A stretch of DNA of 64,000 nt from CAVUFH01 sp963740835 (GTDB taxonomy: Bacteria; Actinomycetota; Acidimicrobiia; IMCC26256; PALSA-610). The notes below the pieces were generated by a model. That model made no database searches and was not told where the DNA came from. It worked only from the letters and a program-made list of their open reading frames with translations. The stretch lies in contig CAVUFH010000003.1 of assembly GCA_963740835.1 (NCBI GenBank), positions 434,001 to 498,000 on the forward strand. Reading direction: 5' to 3'. Shown here piece after piece: positions 9,589 to 18,778 of the stretch (its first letter is position 1; every line of letters begins with the position of its first letter). The position numbers were made by a program, and so were the translations under genes.

Positions 9589-10548
9589 ATGCGCGCGGTG
9601 TGGTTGAAGGAGTTCGGGGCGCCCGAGGTGCTGCAGGTCGGCGACGCGCCGGACCCGATCGCGGGCGAGGGGCACGTCGTCGTCGCGGTCGAGTTCGTGA
9701 ACATCACGTTCGTCGAGACGCAGTTCCGGAGCGGGATGGCGGGCCCGTTCTCGGGCACCCCCTTGCCGGTGATCCCCGGCAACGGGGTGGGCGGCCGGGT
9801 GCGGGCGGTCGGCCCCGACGTCTCCCCCGCCCTCGTCGGTCTGCGCGTCGTCACCGCGACCGGCGGCGCGGGTGGGTACGCGGAGCGCGTCGCGGTTCCT
9901 GCAGCCGGGCTGGTACCAGTGCCCGACGAAGTCGCGATGGACGACGCGGTCGCGTTGTTGTCCGACGGCCGCACCGCGATGCTGCTCGTCCGCGACGCAG
10001 AGCTGCGCGCGGGTGAACGGGTGCTGGTGGAAGCGGCGGCGGGCGGCCTGGGCAGCTTGCTCGTGCAGCTCGCGAACAACGCGGGTACGACGGTTGTCGC
10101 GGCCGCGGGCGGGACGCGCAAGCTCGAAGTTGCCGGCGACCTCGGCGCCGCCTTCGCGGTCGACTACACCGCGCCCGATTGGGCCGAGCAGGTCCGCGCC
10201 GCGGTGGGCGCGGTCGATGTCGTGTTCGACGGTGTCGGCGGCGCGATCGGCGCGGCCGCGTTCGATCTCGTCGCGACCGGCGGCCGCATGTTGAGCTTCG
10301 GCATGGCGAGCGGGACGTTCACGAGCGTCCCGGACGACATCGCGGTCGCGCGCCGTGTGACGATCCGGCGCGGCGTACCGATCACACCCGAGCTCTCGCG
10401 CCAGCTCACGCAGGCCGCGCTCGCCGAAGCGTCCGCGGGCCGGCTGCACCCTGTCATCGGCCAACGCCTCCCACTCGCGGACGCGGCCGCGGCGCACGCC
10501 GCGATCGAGGCGCGCGCGACGATCGGGAAGACCCTGCTCGTGCCCTGA
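9589..10548 (+). CDS. Zinc-binding dehydrogenase / quinone oxidoreductase (MDR family)
   Basis: A 319-residue medium-chain dehydrogenase/reductase of the NADPH:quinone oxidoreductase branch. The N-terminus MRAVWLKEFGAPEVLQV and the GroES-like domain (PVIPGNGVGGRVRAVG) are typical. The nucleotide-binding motif reads VEAAAGGLGSLLVQLA. Structural zinc ligands are absent, as in QOR-type members. It should reduce a quinone or enone with NADPH in the cytoplasm. The ATG at 9589 is preferred to a TTG at 9574 because MRAVWL is the usual family start. Confidence 0.87.
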   Translation: MRAVWLKEFGAPEVLQVGDAPDPIAGEGHVVVAVEFVNITFVETQFRSGMAGPFSGTPLPVIPGNGVGGRVRAVGPDVSPALVGLRVVTATGGAGGYAERVAVPAAGLVPVPDEVAMDDAVALLSDGRTAMLLVRDAELRAGERVLVEAAAGGLGSLLVQLANNAGTTVVAAAGGTRKLEVAGDLGAAFAVDYTAPDWAEQVRAAVGAVDVVFDGVGGAIGAAAFDLVATGGRMLSFGMASGTFTSVPDDIAVARRVTIRRGVPITPELSRQLTQAALAEASAGRLHPVIGQRLPLADAAAAHAAIEARATIGKTLLVP

Positions 10549-10616
10549 CGGCCCTGCCGACCCGGACCGGGGCGACCTGCCAGACTTCGCGCCGTGCCGA
10601 ACCGGGACTCGTCGTC

Positions 10617-11987
10617 ATGTTGAACGAACTCGCCGCCGCCGTGCGCGACAAGAAAGTGTCGGCCCGAGAGCTGGTCGAGGAATCGCTGCGGCGCATTGGT
10701 GCCGGGAACGGCTCGCTCAACGCGGTCGTCCGTTTGCGCGCGGACGAAGCCCGTGCCGAAGCCGACGCACTGGATGACGCGCGTCGCGCCGGTCCGCTCG
10801 CCGGGCTCCCACTTCTCGTCAAGGACCTGCAAGACGTCGCCGGGCTCCCGACGACCTTCGGGACGCCGTTGTTCTCCGATGGTGCGCCGGCCGCGGTCGA
10901 CGCGACGATCGTCGCCCGCTTGCGCGCGGCCGGTGCGATCGTCGTCGGCAAGACGAACACGCCCGCGTTCGGCTGGACCGCGTTCACCGACAACAAGGTG
11001 TTCGGCGCGAGCCGGAACCCGTGGAACCCGGCGCGTTCCCCCGGCGGTTCGAGTGGCGGTTCGGCGGCCGCGCTCGCGGCGGGGTTCGCACCGCTCGCGA
11101 CGACGACCGACGGTGGTGGATCGGTGCGCATCCCCGCGGCGATGTGCGGGTTGGTGGGATACAAGCCGACGCTCGGCACGATCGGGCGCGACCGCGCGCC
11201 GCGGTGGATCACGTTTTCGACGTCCGGCTCGACTGGCGCGACCGTCGCCGACGTCATCCTCGAGGCGTCCGTGCTCGCCGGGCCGACCGGCACCGACGTC
11301 AACGAGCTCGCAGCCGGATCGGTCAGCATCGAAGCCGTGCGTCCGGCGCGCGTCATCGCGTGCCGAACGCTGCGCCGCGATGTCGACGCGGAAGTCGAGA
11401 CCGCGTTCACCGCAACGGTCGACGCGGTCGCACGCGACCTGGGACTGCCGGTGACACGCGTCGATCATGTCTTCGACGCCGGCGACCTCCCGCTCCAGTG
11501 GTTCGCGATCAGCGCGGCGGAGCTCGCGCAATCGCTCGCCTGGGCCGAACCGCGCTGGGACGAGCTCGAGCCCGGGTTGACGAGCACGCTGCGGTACGGC
11601 GCGAGCGTGAGCGTCGCCGACTACATCGCCGCGCAACGCGTGCGCTACGACGCGGCCGCCACGCTCGACGCGTTGCTCGGAACTGATGCCGTGCTGCTCA
11701 CCCCGACGTGCAACGTCACGTCGTGGGCGCCGGACGGCCCCCTCCCCGACGCCGCCGGCGACATACTCGGCGACCCCGGCATCGCGGTGAACACAGTCGA
11801 GATGAATTTCACCGGTCATCCCGCGGTTTCCGTCCCGATCGGCACCGCCCCCGAAGGGGTCCCGATCGGCATGCAAGTCATCGCGCCCCGCTTCGCGGAC
11901 CGGCTCGCGCTCGGCGTCGCGTCCACGCTCGAGACCGCACGACCGTGGCCGCGCACCGCGCCCGGATACGACGAATTCCGCCTCTGA
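10617..11987 (+). CDS. Amidase signature family protein
   Basis: A 456-residue amidase. The Ser-cisSer-Lys triad is visible as Lys69 (LLVKDLQDV), the cis-Ser at Ser145 in RSPGGSSGGSA, and the nucleophile Ser169 in TDGGGSVRIPA. The C-terminus has the family segment NFTGHPAVSVPIG and GMQVIAPRFAD. Relatives hydrolyse diverse aliphatic or aryl amides. A GatA subunit is unlikely because no gatB or gatC lies nearby. The ATG at 10617 is the first good start after the preceding stop. The gene is followed 5 bp later by the orphan ECF42 C-terminus. Confidence 0.88.
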   Translation: MLNELAAAVRDKKVSARELVEESLRRIGAGNGSLNAVVRLRADEARAEADALDDARRAGPLAGLPLLVKDLQDVAGLPTTFGTPLFSDGAPAAVDATIVARLRAAGAIVVGKTNTPAFGWTAFTDNKVFGASRNPWNPARSPGGSSGGSAAALAAGFAPLATTTDGGGSVRIPAAMCGLVGYKPTLGTIGRDRAPRWITFSTSGSTGATVADVILEASVLAGPTGTDVNELAAGSVSIEAVRPARVIACRTLRRDVDAEVETAFTATVDAVARDLGLPVTRVDHVFDAGDLPLQWFAISAAELAQSLAWAEPRWDELEPGLTSTLRYGASVSVADYIAAQRVRYDAAATLDALLGTDAVLLTPTCNVTSWAPDGPLPDAAGDILGDPGIAVNTVEMNFTGHPAVSVPIGTAPEGVPIGMQVIAPRFADRLALGVASTLETARPWPRTAPGYDEFRL

Positions 11988-11992
11988 GCCCG

Positions 11993-12481
11993 GTGACCGC
12001 CATCGAGTCCGCGAAGAAGCCGGACACCCGCGCCCGGCCCATCGCGACAATCACCGAGCAGCTGCACACCGGCCAGGCCCCGCGGACGCAGCTCGGCCCG
12101 TATCAGCTGCAAGCTGCGATCGCCGCGGTGCACGACGAAGCGTCGAGCACGAGCGAGACCGACTGGAGCGAGATCGTCGGGTTGTACGAATTGCTCGCGC
12201 GGTTCGCGCCGAATCCGATGGTGGCACTGAACCACGCCGTCGCGGTCGCGATGGTGCAGGGCCCACAAGCCGGGCTCGACCTGCTCGCGTCGCTCGATGC
12301 CGACGACCGCCTCGCCGGGCACCATCGCGTCGCGGCGGTCCGTGCGCACCTGCTCGAGCTCGCGGGCGATCGCGAAGCCGCGTGCGACAGCTACCGCGCC
12401 GCCACGCGCGGTACGACGAGCCTTCCCGAGCAGCGGTATCTGGACGCGCGGGCGGCCCGGTTGCAGGGCCGCCCGACGTAA
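11993..12481 (+). pseudogene. Orphan C-terminal domain of an ECF42-type sigma factor
   Basis: A 162-codon frame from a GTG at 11993 that matches only the C-terminal TPR-like extension of ECF42 sigma factors: GPYQLQAAIAAVHDEA, TDWSEIVGLYELL and NPMVALNHAVAVAMVQGPQAGL. The same segments occur in the complete sigma factor at 44639-45892 (GPFQFQAAIAAVHADA, NAVVGLNRAVAVAELLGPAAGL). The DNA-binding sigma-2 and sigma-4 regions are missing, and the upstream DNA is an intact amidase gene. It is therefore a truncated copy, or less likely a stand-alone TPR protein. No ribosome site is obvious. Confidence 0.65.
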
Positions 12482-12614
12482 GCCGCCTGAGCCGCTCACC
12501 ACCTCGCGTCTGGGCCGAGCCACCCTTGGGTAGAGGTCCCCCAGCGCGACTCCAGGTTTTGGTGACGCATTCATCCGCTACGAAGCAGGAGCCCGCTGTG
12601 CTCTTCCTCAGAAC

Positions 12615-13526
12615 ATGAGAGTCGCCGTCACCGGCGCGTCCGGGTTCATCGGCTCCGCAGTCGCGGAACGCTTGCGCGACTCGGGTCACGACGTGACTGC
12701 GATCACGCGCCGACCCGAGCGCTACACGGGCGCCGGGACACCCGTCGCAGCCGACATCGGCGACGCCGCCAGCTTGCGCCGCGCGCTCGCCGGACACGAC
12801 GCGGCGTACTACCTCGTCCACTCGCTCGCGGACGGCGACTTCGCCGAACGTGACCGCGCCGGTGCGCACGCGTTCGCGGACGCCGCGAACGGCGCGGGCC
12901 TGAACCAGGTCGTCTATCTCGGCGGATTGGGTGACGACGACGATGACCTGTCGCCACACCTGCGCAGCCGGCGCGAGGTCGAGTCGATCCTGCTGCGAAC
13001 CGCGCCGACCACGGCGTTGCGCGCCGGCATCGTGATCGGCGACGGCGGCATCAGCTGGGAGATCCTGCGCCAGCTCGTCGAACGGCTCCCCGTGATGGTG
13101 ACCCCGCGCTGGGTGGAGACGCCCACCCAACCGATCGCGCTGGACGACGCGCTGTTCGACCTCACCGGCGTGCTCGGTCGTGCGGAAGCGATCGGCGAGA
13201 CCTACGAGATCGGCGGCCCCGAGCCGCTGACGTACCGGCGCATGATGCAACTCGTGAGCGACATCATGGGTCGCCGTCGCGTCATCGTCCCCGTGCCACT
13301 CCTGTCACCGCGCTTGTCGTCGCACTGGCTTCGGCTCATCACCGACGTCGACCTGACAACCGCCCGCGCGCTCGTCGATTCGATGACGAACGAAGTCATC
13401 GTGCACGATCACCGCATCGAGTCTTTGCTCCATCACGCGCCGATGACGTTCGAAGCCGCCGCGACACGCGCGTTGGACGTGCGCACCGCGCGCACTGCTG
13501 CGGCAGCCGATCGTGCGCCCGCCTGA
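12615..13526 (+). CDS. NmrA/SDR-like NAD(P)-binding protein
   Basis: A 303-residue atypical short-chain dehydrogenase. It opens with the nucleotide motif VTGASGFIGSAVAERL, then TRRPERY, AAYYLVHSL and VVYLGGLG, and has a late segment ETYEIGGPEPLTYRRMM, all characteristic of the YbjT/NmrA-like group. The classical Tyr-x-x-x-Lys pair is not evident, so it may be a redox sensor or an epimerase-like enzyme. The final 14 bp overlap the start of the CPBP gene, which suggests coupling. The preceding 133 bp (12482-12614) hold no gene that I can see. Confidence 0.82.
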   Translation: MRVAVTGASGFIGSAVAERLRDSGHDVTAITRRPERYTGAGTPVAADIGDAASLRRALAGHDAAYYLVHSLADGDFAERDRAGAHAFADAANGAGLNQVVYLGGLGDDDDDLSPHLRSRREVESILLRTAPTTALRAGIVIGDGGISWEILRQLVERLPVMVTPRWVETPTQPIALDDALFDLTGVLGRAEAIGETYEIGGPEPLTYRRMMQLVSDIMGRRRVIVPVPLLSPRLSSHWLRLITDVDLTTARALVDSMTNEVIVHDHRIESLLHHAPMTFEAAATRALDVRTARTAAAADRAPA

Positions 13527-14187
13527 CATCCTCTTTCCCGACCGGGCAACCGACGCGGAGGTCGAGCCGGCCGCGGTGCGACATCGTCGCCGGCTGACCG
13601 CGGCGGCCACACTCGTCGCGGGTGCGGCGCTGCTCGCCGCGACATTGCGCGTGCCGCGCGGATCGACCGCGTTCACCGTCCTTGGACTTCTGGTCGCCGC
13701 GACGTGGATCGTGGGTGCCTTCGTCTCGGGACCGATCGCGCTCCGCCCTCGCAGCCGCACACCGACGCGCTGGCTCATCCTCTCCGCAGTCGCGCTCGGG
13801 ATCGCGTCCTTCCTCGTCTTCTTGGGTGCGTACTTCGTCGCCGAGCACGTCCCGGTGCTGTCGGGTGCGGTCGAGAGCGTCCTCGGCAAGGCGGATGCGG
13901 GTCCGGTTGCGCTGGCGCTCGCGATCGCGATCGCGAACGCAGTCGCCGAGGAGTGCTTCTTCCGAGGCGCGCTGTACGCGGCGCTCGAACCCCACCGACC
14001 CGTCGTCGTCACGACGGTCATCTACGTGGCGGTCACCGCGACCACCGGCAACCTGGCGCTCGTCGCCGCGGCCGTCCTCATGGGCACGGTGTTCGGCCTC
14101 GAGCGCCGGGTCACCCGCAGCGTCCTCGCATCCCTTGTCACGCACGCGGTCTGGTCGACGCTGATCCTGGTGGCGCTGCCACGCTGA
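13513..14187 (+). CDS. CPBP family intramembrane metalloprotease
   Basis: A 224-residue membrane protein with about six hydrophobic segments. The CPBP (Abi/CAAX-like) motif is Glu146-Glu147-Cys-Phe-Phe-Arg151 in NAVAEECFFRGALYA, and the second motif is His-containing LASLVTHAVWS near the C-terminus. These residues bind the catalytic metal in Rce1-type glutamate proteases. Substrates in bacteria are mostly unknown; members process peptides or act in bacteriocin immunity. The GTG start overlaps the end of the preceding dehydrogenase-like gene. Confidence 0.85.
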   Translation: MRPPDILFPDRATDAEVEPAAVRHRRRLTAAATLVAGAALLAATLRVPRGSTAFTVLGLLVAATWIVGAFVSGPIALRPRSRTPTRWLILSAVALGIASFLVFLGAYFVAEHVPVLSGAVESVLGKADAGPVALALAIAIANAVAEECFFRGALYAALEPHRPVVVTTVIYVAVTATTGNLALVAAAVLMGTVFGLERRVTRSVLASLVTHAVWSTLILVALPR

Positions 14188-14222
14188 TCCGCGCTTCCGC
14201 GTCCGTGGGGCCAGAGGGTATG

Positions 14223-14246
14223 TGAGTGAGGACTCACTCATATAGC
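14223..14246 (+). promoter_or_regulatory. TetR operator and -10 element of the ABC-exporter operon
   Basis: Positions 14223-14240 form a perfect inverted repeat, TGAGTGAG-GA-CTCACTCA (8-bp arms, 2-bp spacer). It is immediately followed by TATAGC at 14241-14246, a plausible -10 box. The tetR GTG lies at 14255, nine bases after the -10, so transcription may begin at or next to the start codon. A TetR dimer bound here would block the promoter, giving autoregulation and control of the exporter genes behind it. Confidence 0.8.
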
Positions 14247-14254
14247 CTGGACGG

Positions 14255-14887
14255 GTGACGACCAAGCGGGCAGCCGCCCTGCCCCCCTCCGAACGCCGGG
14301 CCGAGATCGTCGCGGCGACGTTCCCGCTCCTGCTCGCGCACGGCGCCGCGGTCACGACGCGGCAGATCGCGGAAGCCGCCGGCATCGCCGAAGGCACGAT
14401 CTTCCGGGTCTTCCCGGACAAGGAGAGCCTGATCGCCGCCGTCGTCGACGCCGCGTTCGACACGAAGTCGGTCGACGACGCGGTCGCCGCGATCGACGCC
14501 GCGCTCCCGCTCGAAGCCCGGTTGATCGCCGCGGTCGAGATCCTGCGCCGGCGCTTCGCCGACATCTGGCAGCTGCGGACCGCGGTGGAGATGATGCAGC
14601 TCTCGCACGGCGTGAAGTCCATGCCGGAGCGCCACCACGCCCCGGACCTCCGCGGGCTGGCCGCGCTGTTCGAAGCCGACCGAGGGCAGATCCGCCGCGA
14701 TCCGCTGGAAGCCGCGCACCTGTTGCGCGGGCTGACCATCGCCGGCACCCACCCGGGCCTCATCCTCGACCAGCCCCTCTCGTCCGCCGAGATCGTGTCG
14801 CTCTTCCTCGACGGCGTGCGCGTCCACGACGCCGACGAGCCCCGCGGGGCCGACGAACGGAGCGCGGCGGGACAGGCGGTGCGCTGA
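14255..14887 (+). CDS. TetR family repressor of the ABC exporter
   Basis: A 210-residue TetR regulator. The N-terminal HTH covers RRAEIVAATFPLLLAHGAAVTTRQIAEAAGIAEGTIFRVFPDKESL, the standard layout for DNA binding by helices 2-3. The C-terminal ligand/dimer domain is alpha-helical and not informative about the inducer. Its stop shares bases with the ATG of the first ABC subunit (TGATG), and the operator at 14223-14240 lies just upstream. It probably represses its own transcription and that of the exporter until a drug or metabolite binds. Confidence 0.92.
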   Translation: MTTKRAAALPPSERRAEIVAATFPLLLAHGAAVTTRQIAEAAGIAEGTIFRVFPDKESLIAAVVDAAFDTKSVDDAVAAIDAALPLEARLIAAVEILRRRFADIWQLRTAVEMMQLSHGVKSMPERHHAPDLRGLAALFEADRGQIRRDPLEAAHLLRGLTIAGTHPGLILDQPLSSAEIVSLFLDGVRVHDADEPRGADERSAAGQAVR

Positions 14888-16620
14888 TGTTGCTCCGGCT
14901 GCTCCGAACCTTCCTCTTCCGTTACCGCCGCGAGCTGCTCATCGTCTTCGGGCTGACGTTCGTACAGGTCATGTGCACGCTGTACCTCCCCGCGCTGACC
15001 GCCGACATCATCAACAAGGGTGTGGTCACCGGCGATACGCACTACATCTGGAAGACGGGCGCGCTGATGCTGCTCGTCACGTTCGTGCAGGTCATGTTCG
15101 CGATCGCCGCGGTGTACTTCGGCGCGCGCGTCGCGATGGCATTCGGCCGCGACGTGCGTGGCGCGCTCTTCCACCGGGTCACCAGCTTCTCCGCCCAGGA
15201 CGTCTCCCACTTCGGTGCACCCTCGCTCATCACGCGCATCACCAACGACGTCACACAGGTGCAGATCCTCGTGCTGATGTCGTGCACCCTGCTCGTCGCC
15301 GCGCCGATCACGATCGTCGGCGGCGTCTTCCTCGCGGTGCGCGAAGACGGCCCGCTGTCGCTCCTGCTGCTCGTGAGCGTGCCGGTGCTCGTCATCAGCG
15401 TCGGGCTCGTGATCTCGCGCATGGTGCCGCAGTTCCAAGTGATGCAGGAGCGCATCGACCGCATCAACCAGATCCTGCGGGAGCAGATCACCGGCATCCG
15501 CGTCGTACGCGCCTTCGTCCGAGAGCCCGACGAAGCCGAGCGCTTTGCCTACGCCAACGACGAGCTGACCATGACGTCGTTGCGCGCCGGGCGCCTGATG
15601 GCACTCCTGTTCCCCACGGTCGTGCTGGTGCTCAACGTTTCGAGCGTCGCCGCGATCTGGTTGGGCGGCAATCGCATCGGGAACGGCGAGCTCCAGGTCG
15701 GCTCGCTGATCGCGTTCCTCAGTTACCTCATCCAGATCCTGATGTCGGTGATGATGGCGACGTTCGTCGCCGTGCTCGCGCCGCGAGCTTCGGTCAGCTC
15801 GGAGCGCATCGGAGAGGTTCTCGACTCGGAGTCGTCGGTCGTCACCGCCGCCGAGCCGGTCACCACGCTCGGCGCCGCGAGCTCGCTCGAGCTGCGCGAC
15901 GTTCAGTTCGAGTATCCCGGCGCCGACTACCCCGTGTTGTGCGACATCTCGCTCAAGGCGGTCGCGGGCCAGACCACCGCGATCATCGGGAGCACCGGCT
16001 CGGGCAAGACCACGCTGCTCAACCTCGTGCCGCGTCTGTTCGACGCAACCGGCGGCACCGTGCTCGTGGACGGCGTCGACGTGCGCGACATCGAGCCCGA
16101 GCTGCTGTGGAGCCGCATCGGGTTGGTACCGCAGAAGCCCTACCTCTTCACCGGGACCGTCGCGACCAACCTCCGGTACGCGAACCCGGACGCCACCGAC
16201 GAGGAACTGTGGCGCGCGCTCGAGATCGCGCAGGCGCAGGACTTCGTGTCCTCGATGCCGGGCCAGCTCGACGCGCCGATCAGCCAGGGCGGTTCCAACG
16301 TGTCCGGCGGGCAGCGGCAACGCCTCGCGATCGCACGGGCGCTCGTCCGCCGCCCCGGCATCTACCTGTTCGACGACTCGTTCTCCGCGCTCGACCTCGC
16401 GACCGACGCCCACCTGCGGGCCGCGCTCGTCCCGGTGGTCGCCGACGCGGTGACCGTCATCGTCGCCCAGCGCGTCTCCACGATCATGAACGCCGATCAG
16501 ATCCTCGTGATCGAGGACGGCCGGCAGGTCGGGCTCGGGACGCACCGTGAGCTGCTCGAGACCTGCCCGACCTACGCCGAGATCGTCGCCTCCCAGCTCA
16601 CCGAGGAGGAGGCCGCGTGA
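14887..16620 (+). CDS. ABC exporter half-transporter with degenerate Walker B
   Basis: A 577-residue permease-ATPase fusion. Six membrane helices fill about residues 1-310, followed by a nucleotide-binding domain: Walker A GSTGSGKTT, Q-loop VPQKPYLF, signature NVSGGQRQR and Walker B IYLFDDSFSALD. The catalytic Glu after Walker B is Asp here, as in the degenerate-site subunit of heterodimeric exporters such as TM287/288 and BmrCD. It should pair with the next gene product and pump lipophilic drugs or lipids outward. Translation is coupled on both sides: a TGATG junction upstream and a 4-bp overlap downstream. Confidence 0.93.
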   Translation: MLLRLLRTFLFRYRRELLIVFGLTFVQVMCTLYLPALTADIINKGVVTGDTHYIWKTGALMLLVTFVQVMFAIAAVYFGARVAMAFGRDVRGALFHRVTSFSAQDVSHFGAPSLITRITNDVTQVQILVLMSCTLLVAAPITIVGGVFLAVREDGPLSLLLLVSVPVLVISVGLVISRMVPQFQVMQERIDRINQILREQITGIRVVRAFVREPDEAERFAYANDELTMTSLRAGRLMALLFPTVVLVLNVSSVAAIWLGGNRIGNGELQVGSLIAFLSYLIQILMSVMMATFVAVLAPRASVSSERIGEVLDSESSVVTAAEPVTTLGAASSLELRDVQFEYPGADYPVLCDISLKAVAGQTTAIIGSTGSGKTTLLNLVPRLFDATGGTVLVDGVDVRDIEPELLWSRIGLVPQKPYLFTGTVATNLRYANPDATDEELWRALEIAQAQDFVSSMPGQLDAPISQGGSNVSGGQRQRLAIARALVRRPGIYLFDDSFSALDLATDAHLRAALVPVVADAVTVIVAQRVSTIMNADQILVIEDGRQVGLGTHRELLETCPTYAEIVASQLTEEEAA

Positions 16621-18525
16621 GCCGGAACGGCAAGCGCAGCAACGGCACGAACGGCGCCGCGCCGGCACCCGCCGAGGAAGTCGTCAAGCCGCCGGCCGAG
16701 GACGCCCGCGGCGGGTTCGGCGGCCGCTGGGGCGCGGCCGGCATGCCGCTCGAGCGATCCAAGGACTTCAAGAACTCGACCCGCCGGCTCGCGGCGCGGC
16801 TGCGTCCCGAAGGCTTCGGCATCGCCGCCGTCCTCATCCTCGCGGTCACGAGCGTCACGCTGCTCGTGATCGCGCCGAAGATCCTCGCTGCCGCCACCAA
16901 CACCATCGTGCGCGGCGTGTTCTCCGGCCAGGGCATCGACTACACCCGGCTCCACAACATCCTGCTCGTCGCGCTCGGCGTGTATGTGACATCGGCCGTG
17001 CTGTCGTATCTGCAGGCGTTCCTGCTCGCGGGTGTCGTGCAACGCGCGATGTTCCGGCTGCGCTCGGATGTCGAGGACAAGCTGAACCGGATGCCGTTGC
17101 GCTATGTCGACCGGCAACCGCGCGGCGACATGTTGAGCCGGGTCACCAATGACATCGACAACGTGGCCCAGAGCCTGCAGCAGACGTTGAGCCAGCTGCT
17201 CACGTCGACGCTGACCCTCGTGGGCGTGCTCATCATGATGCTCACGATCTCGCCGATCCTGTCGCTGGTCGCGCTGGTGACGGTCCCGTTGTCGATCTTC
17301 ACGATGAGAGGCATCACCAAGCGGTCGAAGTCGCGCTTCGTCGATCAGTGGCGGCACACCGGCACGCTCAACGCGCAGGTCGAAGAGGCGTTCACGGGTC
17401 ATTCGCTCGTGAAGGTGTTCGGAAGGCAGCACGATGTCGAGGCGCTGTTCAACGCCAAGAACGAAGAGCTGTTCCAGTCGAGCTACGCCGCGCAGTTCAT
17501 CTCAGGGATCATCCAGCCCGCGATGATGTTCTTCGGCAACTTGAACTACGTCGCGATCGCGCTCATCGGCGGCCTGCGCGTGTCGTCGGGCCAGCTGTCG
17601 ATCGGCGACATCCAGGCGTTCATCCAGTACTCGCGCCAATTCACGCAGCCGCTCACCCAGCTGGCGTCGATGATCAACGTCATGCAGTCGGGGATCGCGT
17701 CGGCGGAGCGCGTGTTCGAGCTGCTCGACGCCGAAGAGGAAACCGAGGACGACGCGGTCCCGCTCGAGGACGTTGAACCGCAGGGTCGGGTCGAGTTCGA
17801 CCACGTCTCGTTCTCCTACGACCAGGAGAACCCGCTCATCGAGGACCTGTCGCTCGTGGCGGAGCCGGGCGAGACCGTCGCGATCGTCGGCCCCACGGGC
17901 GCGGGGAAGACGACGCTCGTGAACCTCATCATGCGGTTCTACGACGTCGACGAAGGCGCCATCCTGCTCGACGGCAACGACATCTCGAAGATGCGCCGGC
18001 GCGACCTGCGCTCGAACATGGGCATGGTGCTCCAGGACACGTGGCTGTTCGGCGGCACCATCCGCGAGAACATCGCGTTCGGCAACCTCGACGCGACCGA
18101 AGAGCAGATCCTCGCGGCCGCGCGCGCCACGTACGTCGACCGCTTCGTGCACTCACTCCCGCACGGCTACGACACGGTGATCGACGACGAAGGCGGCACT
18201 GTCAGCGCGGGCGAGAAGCAGTTGCTCACGATCGCGCGCGTTCCTCGCGAAGCCGACCATCCTCATCCTCGACGAGGCCACCAGCTCGGTCGACACGCGT
18301 ACCGAGGTGCTCATCCAGCAGGCGATGGCTGCGCTCCGGTCGAACCGCACGAGCTTCGTCATTGCGCACCGACTGTCGACGATCCGCGACGCGGACACGA
18401 TCCTCGTGATGGAGCACGGGCAGATCGTGGAGCAGGGTTCACACGAAGAACTGCTCGTCGCCGACGGCGCTTACGCCCGTCTGTACAACGCGCAGTTCGC
18501 CGCGCCCGCAGTCGAAGTCTCCTGA
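16617..18525 (+). CDS. ABC exporter partner half-transporter, frameshifted
   Basis: The GTG at 16617 overlaps the stop of the first subunit. After an acidic N-terminal extension and six membrane helices, the ATPase domain shows Walker A GPTGAGKTT and a signature VSAGEKQ. The frame breaks at 18240 in a CG-repeat tract; the other frame continues with FLAKPTILILDEATSSVD, containing a canonical Asp-Glu Walker B, then VIAHRLSTIRDADTI and stops at 18525. Restored, the protein has about 636 residues. This subunit supplies the catalytic Glu that its partner lacks. The shift looks like a sequencing slip in GCGCGCG, because all motifs on both sides are intact. Confidence 0.88.
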
Positions 18526-18532
18526 ACGCGCG

Positions 18533-18778
18533 TCAGTTGGCGGAGGGGTCCGCGCGCTTCGTCTCGAACGGCGGAGCCTCGGGGCCCGCAATCGCGGGTT
18601 GGTCGGCTGCCTGCGCCGACTCGGGCGCGGCCGCGTCGTCGTGGTGTCCGGACGCGCCCTTCTTGAACTCGTGCTGCGCCTGGCCGAGCGAGCGCGCCAG
18701 CTGCGGCAGCTTCGCACCGCCGAAGATCACGAGCACCACCACGAGAATGATGAGCAGTTCCGGCACACCTACGTCCAT
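18533..18778 (-). CDS. tatA: Twin-arginine translocase subunit TatA
   Basis: An 81-residue protein with the TatA layout: a short N-terminus MDVGVPELL, one transmembrane helix IILVVVLVIFGG, the hinge AKLPQLARSLGQAQHEFKKG forming an amphipathic helix, and an acidic Ala/Pro-rich tail. TatA oligomers form the protein-conducting part of the Tat pathway, which exports folded proteins such as the RRQFL-bearing product at 7317. The ATG at 18778 follows a GAGGTG ribosome site. The start overlaps the end of the SnoaL-like gene by 10 bp. No tatC is present in the window. Confidence 0.9.
   Translation of the reverse strand: MDVGVPELLIILVVVLVIFGGAKLPQLARSLGQAQHEFKKGASGHHDDAAAPESAQAADQPAIAGPEAPPFETKRADPSAN

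Noticed and set aside
11993..12481. Complete sigma factor
   Set aside because: Regions 2 and 4 are absent and the upstream DNA encodes an intact amidase.
13396..16668. A very long (about 1,090-codon) open frame on the minus strand opposite the CPBP, TetR and first ABC genes
   Set aside because: It is low-complexity (Arg/Asp/His/Gly), has no domain and lies opposite genes with all expected motifs; such shadow frames are normal at this GC content.
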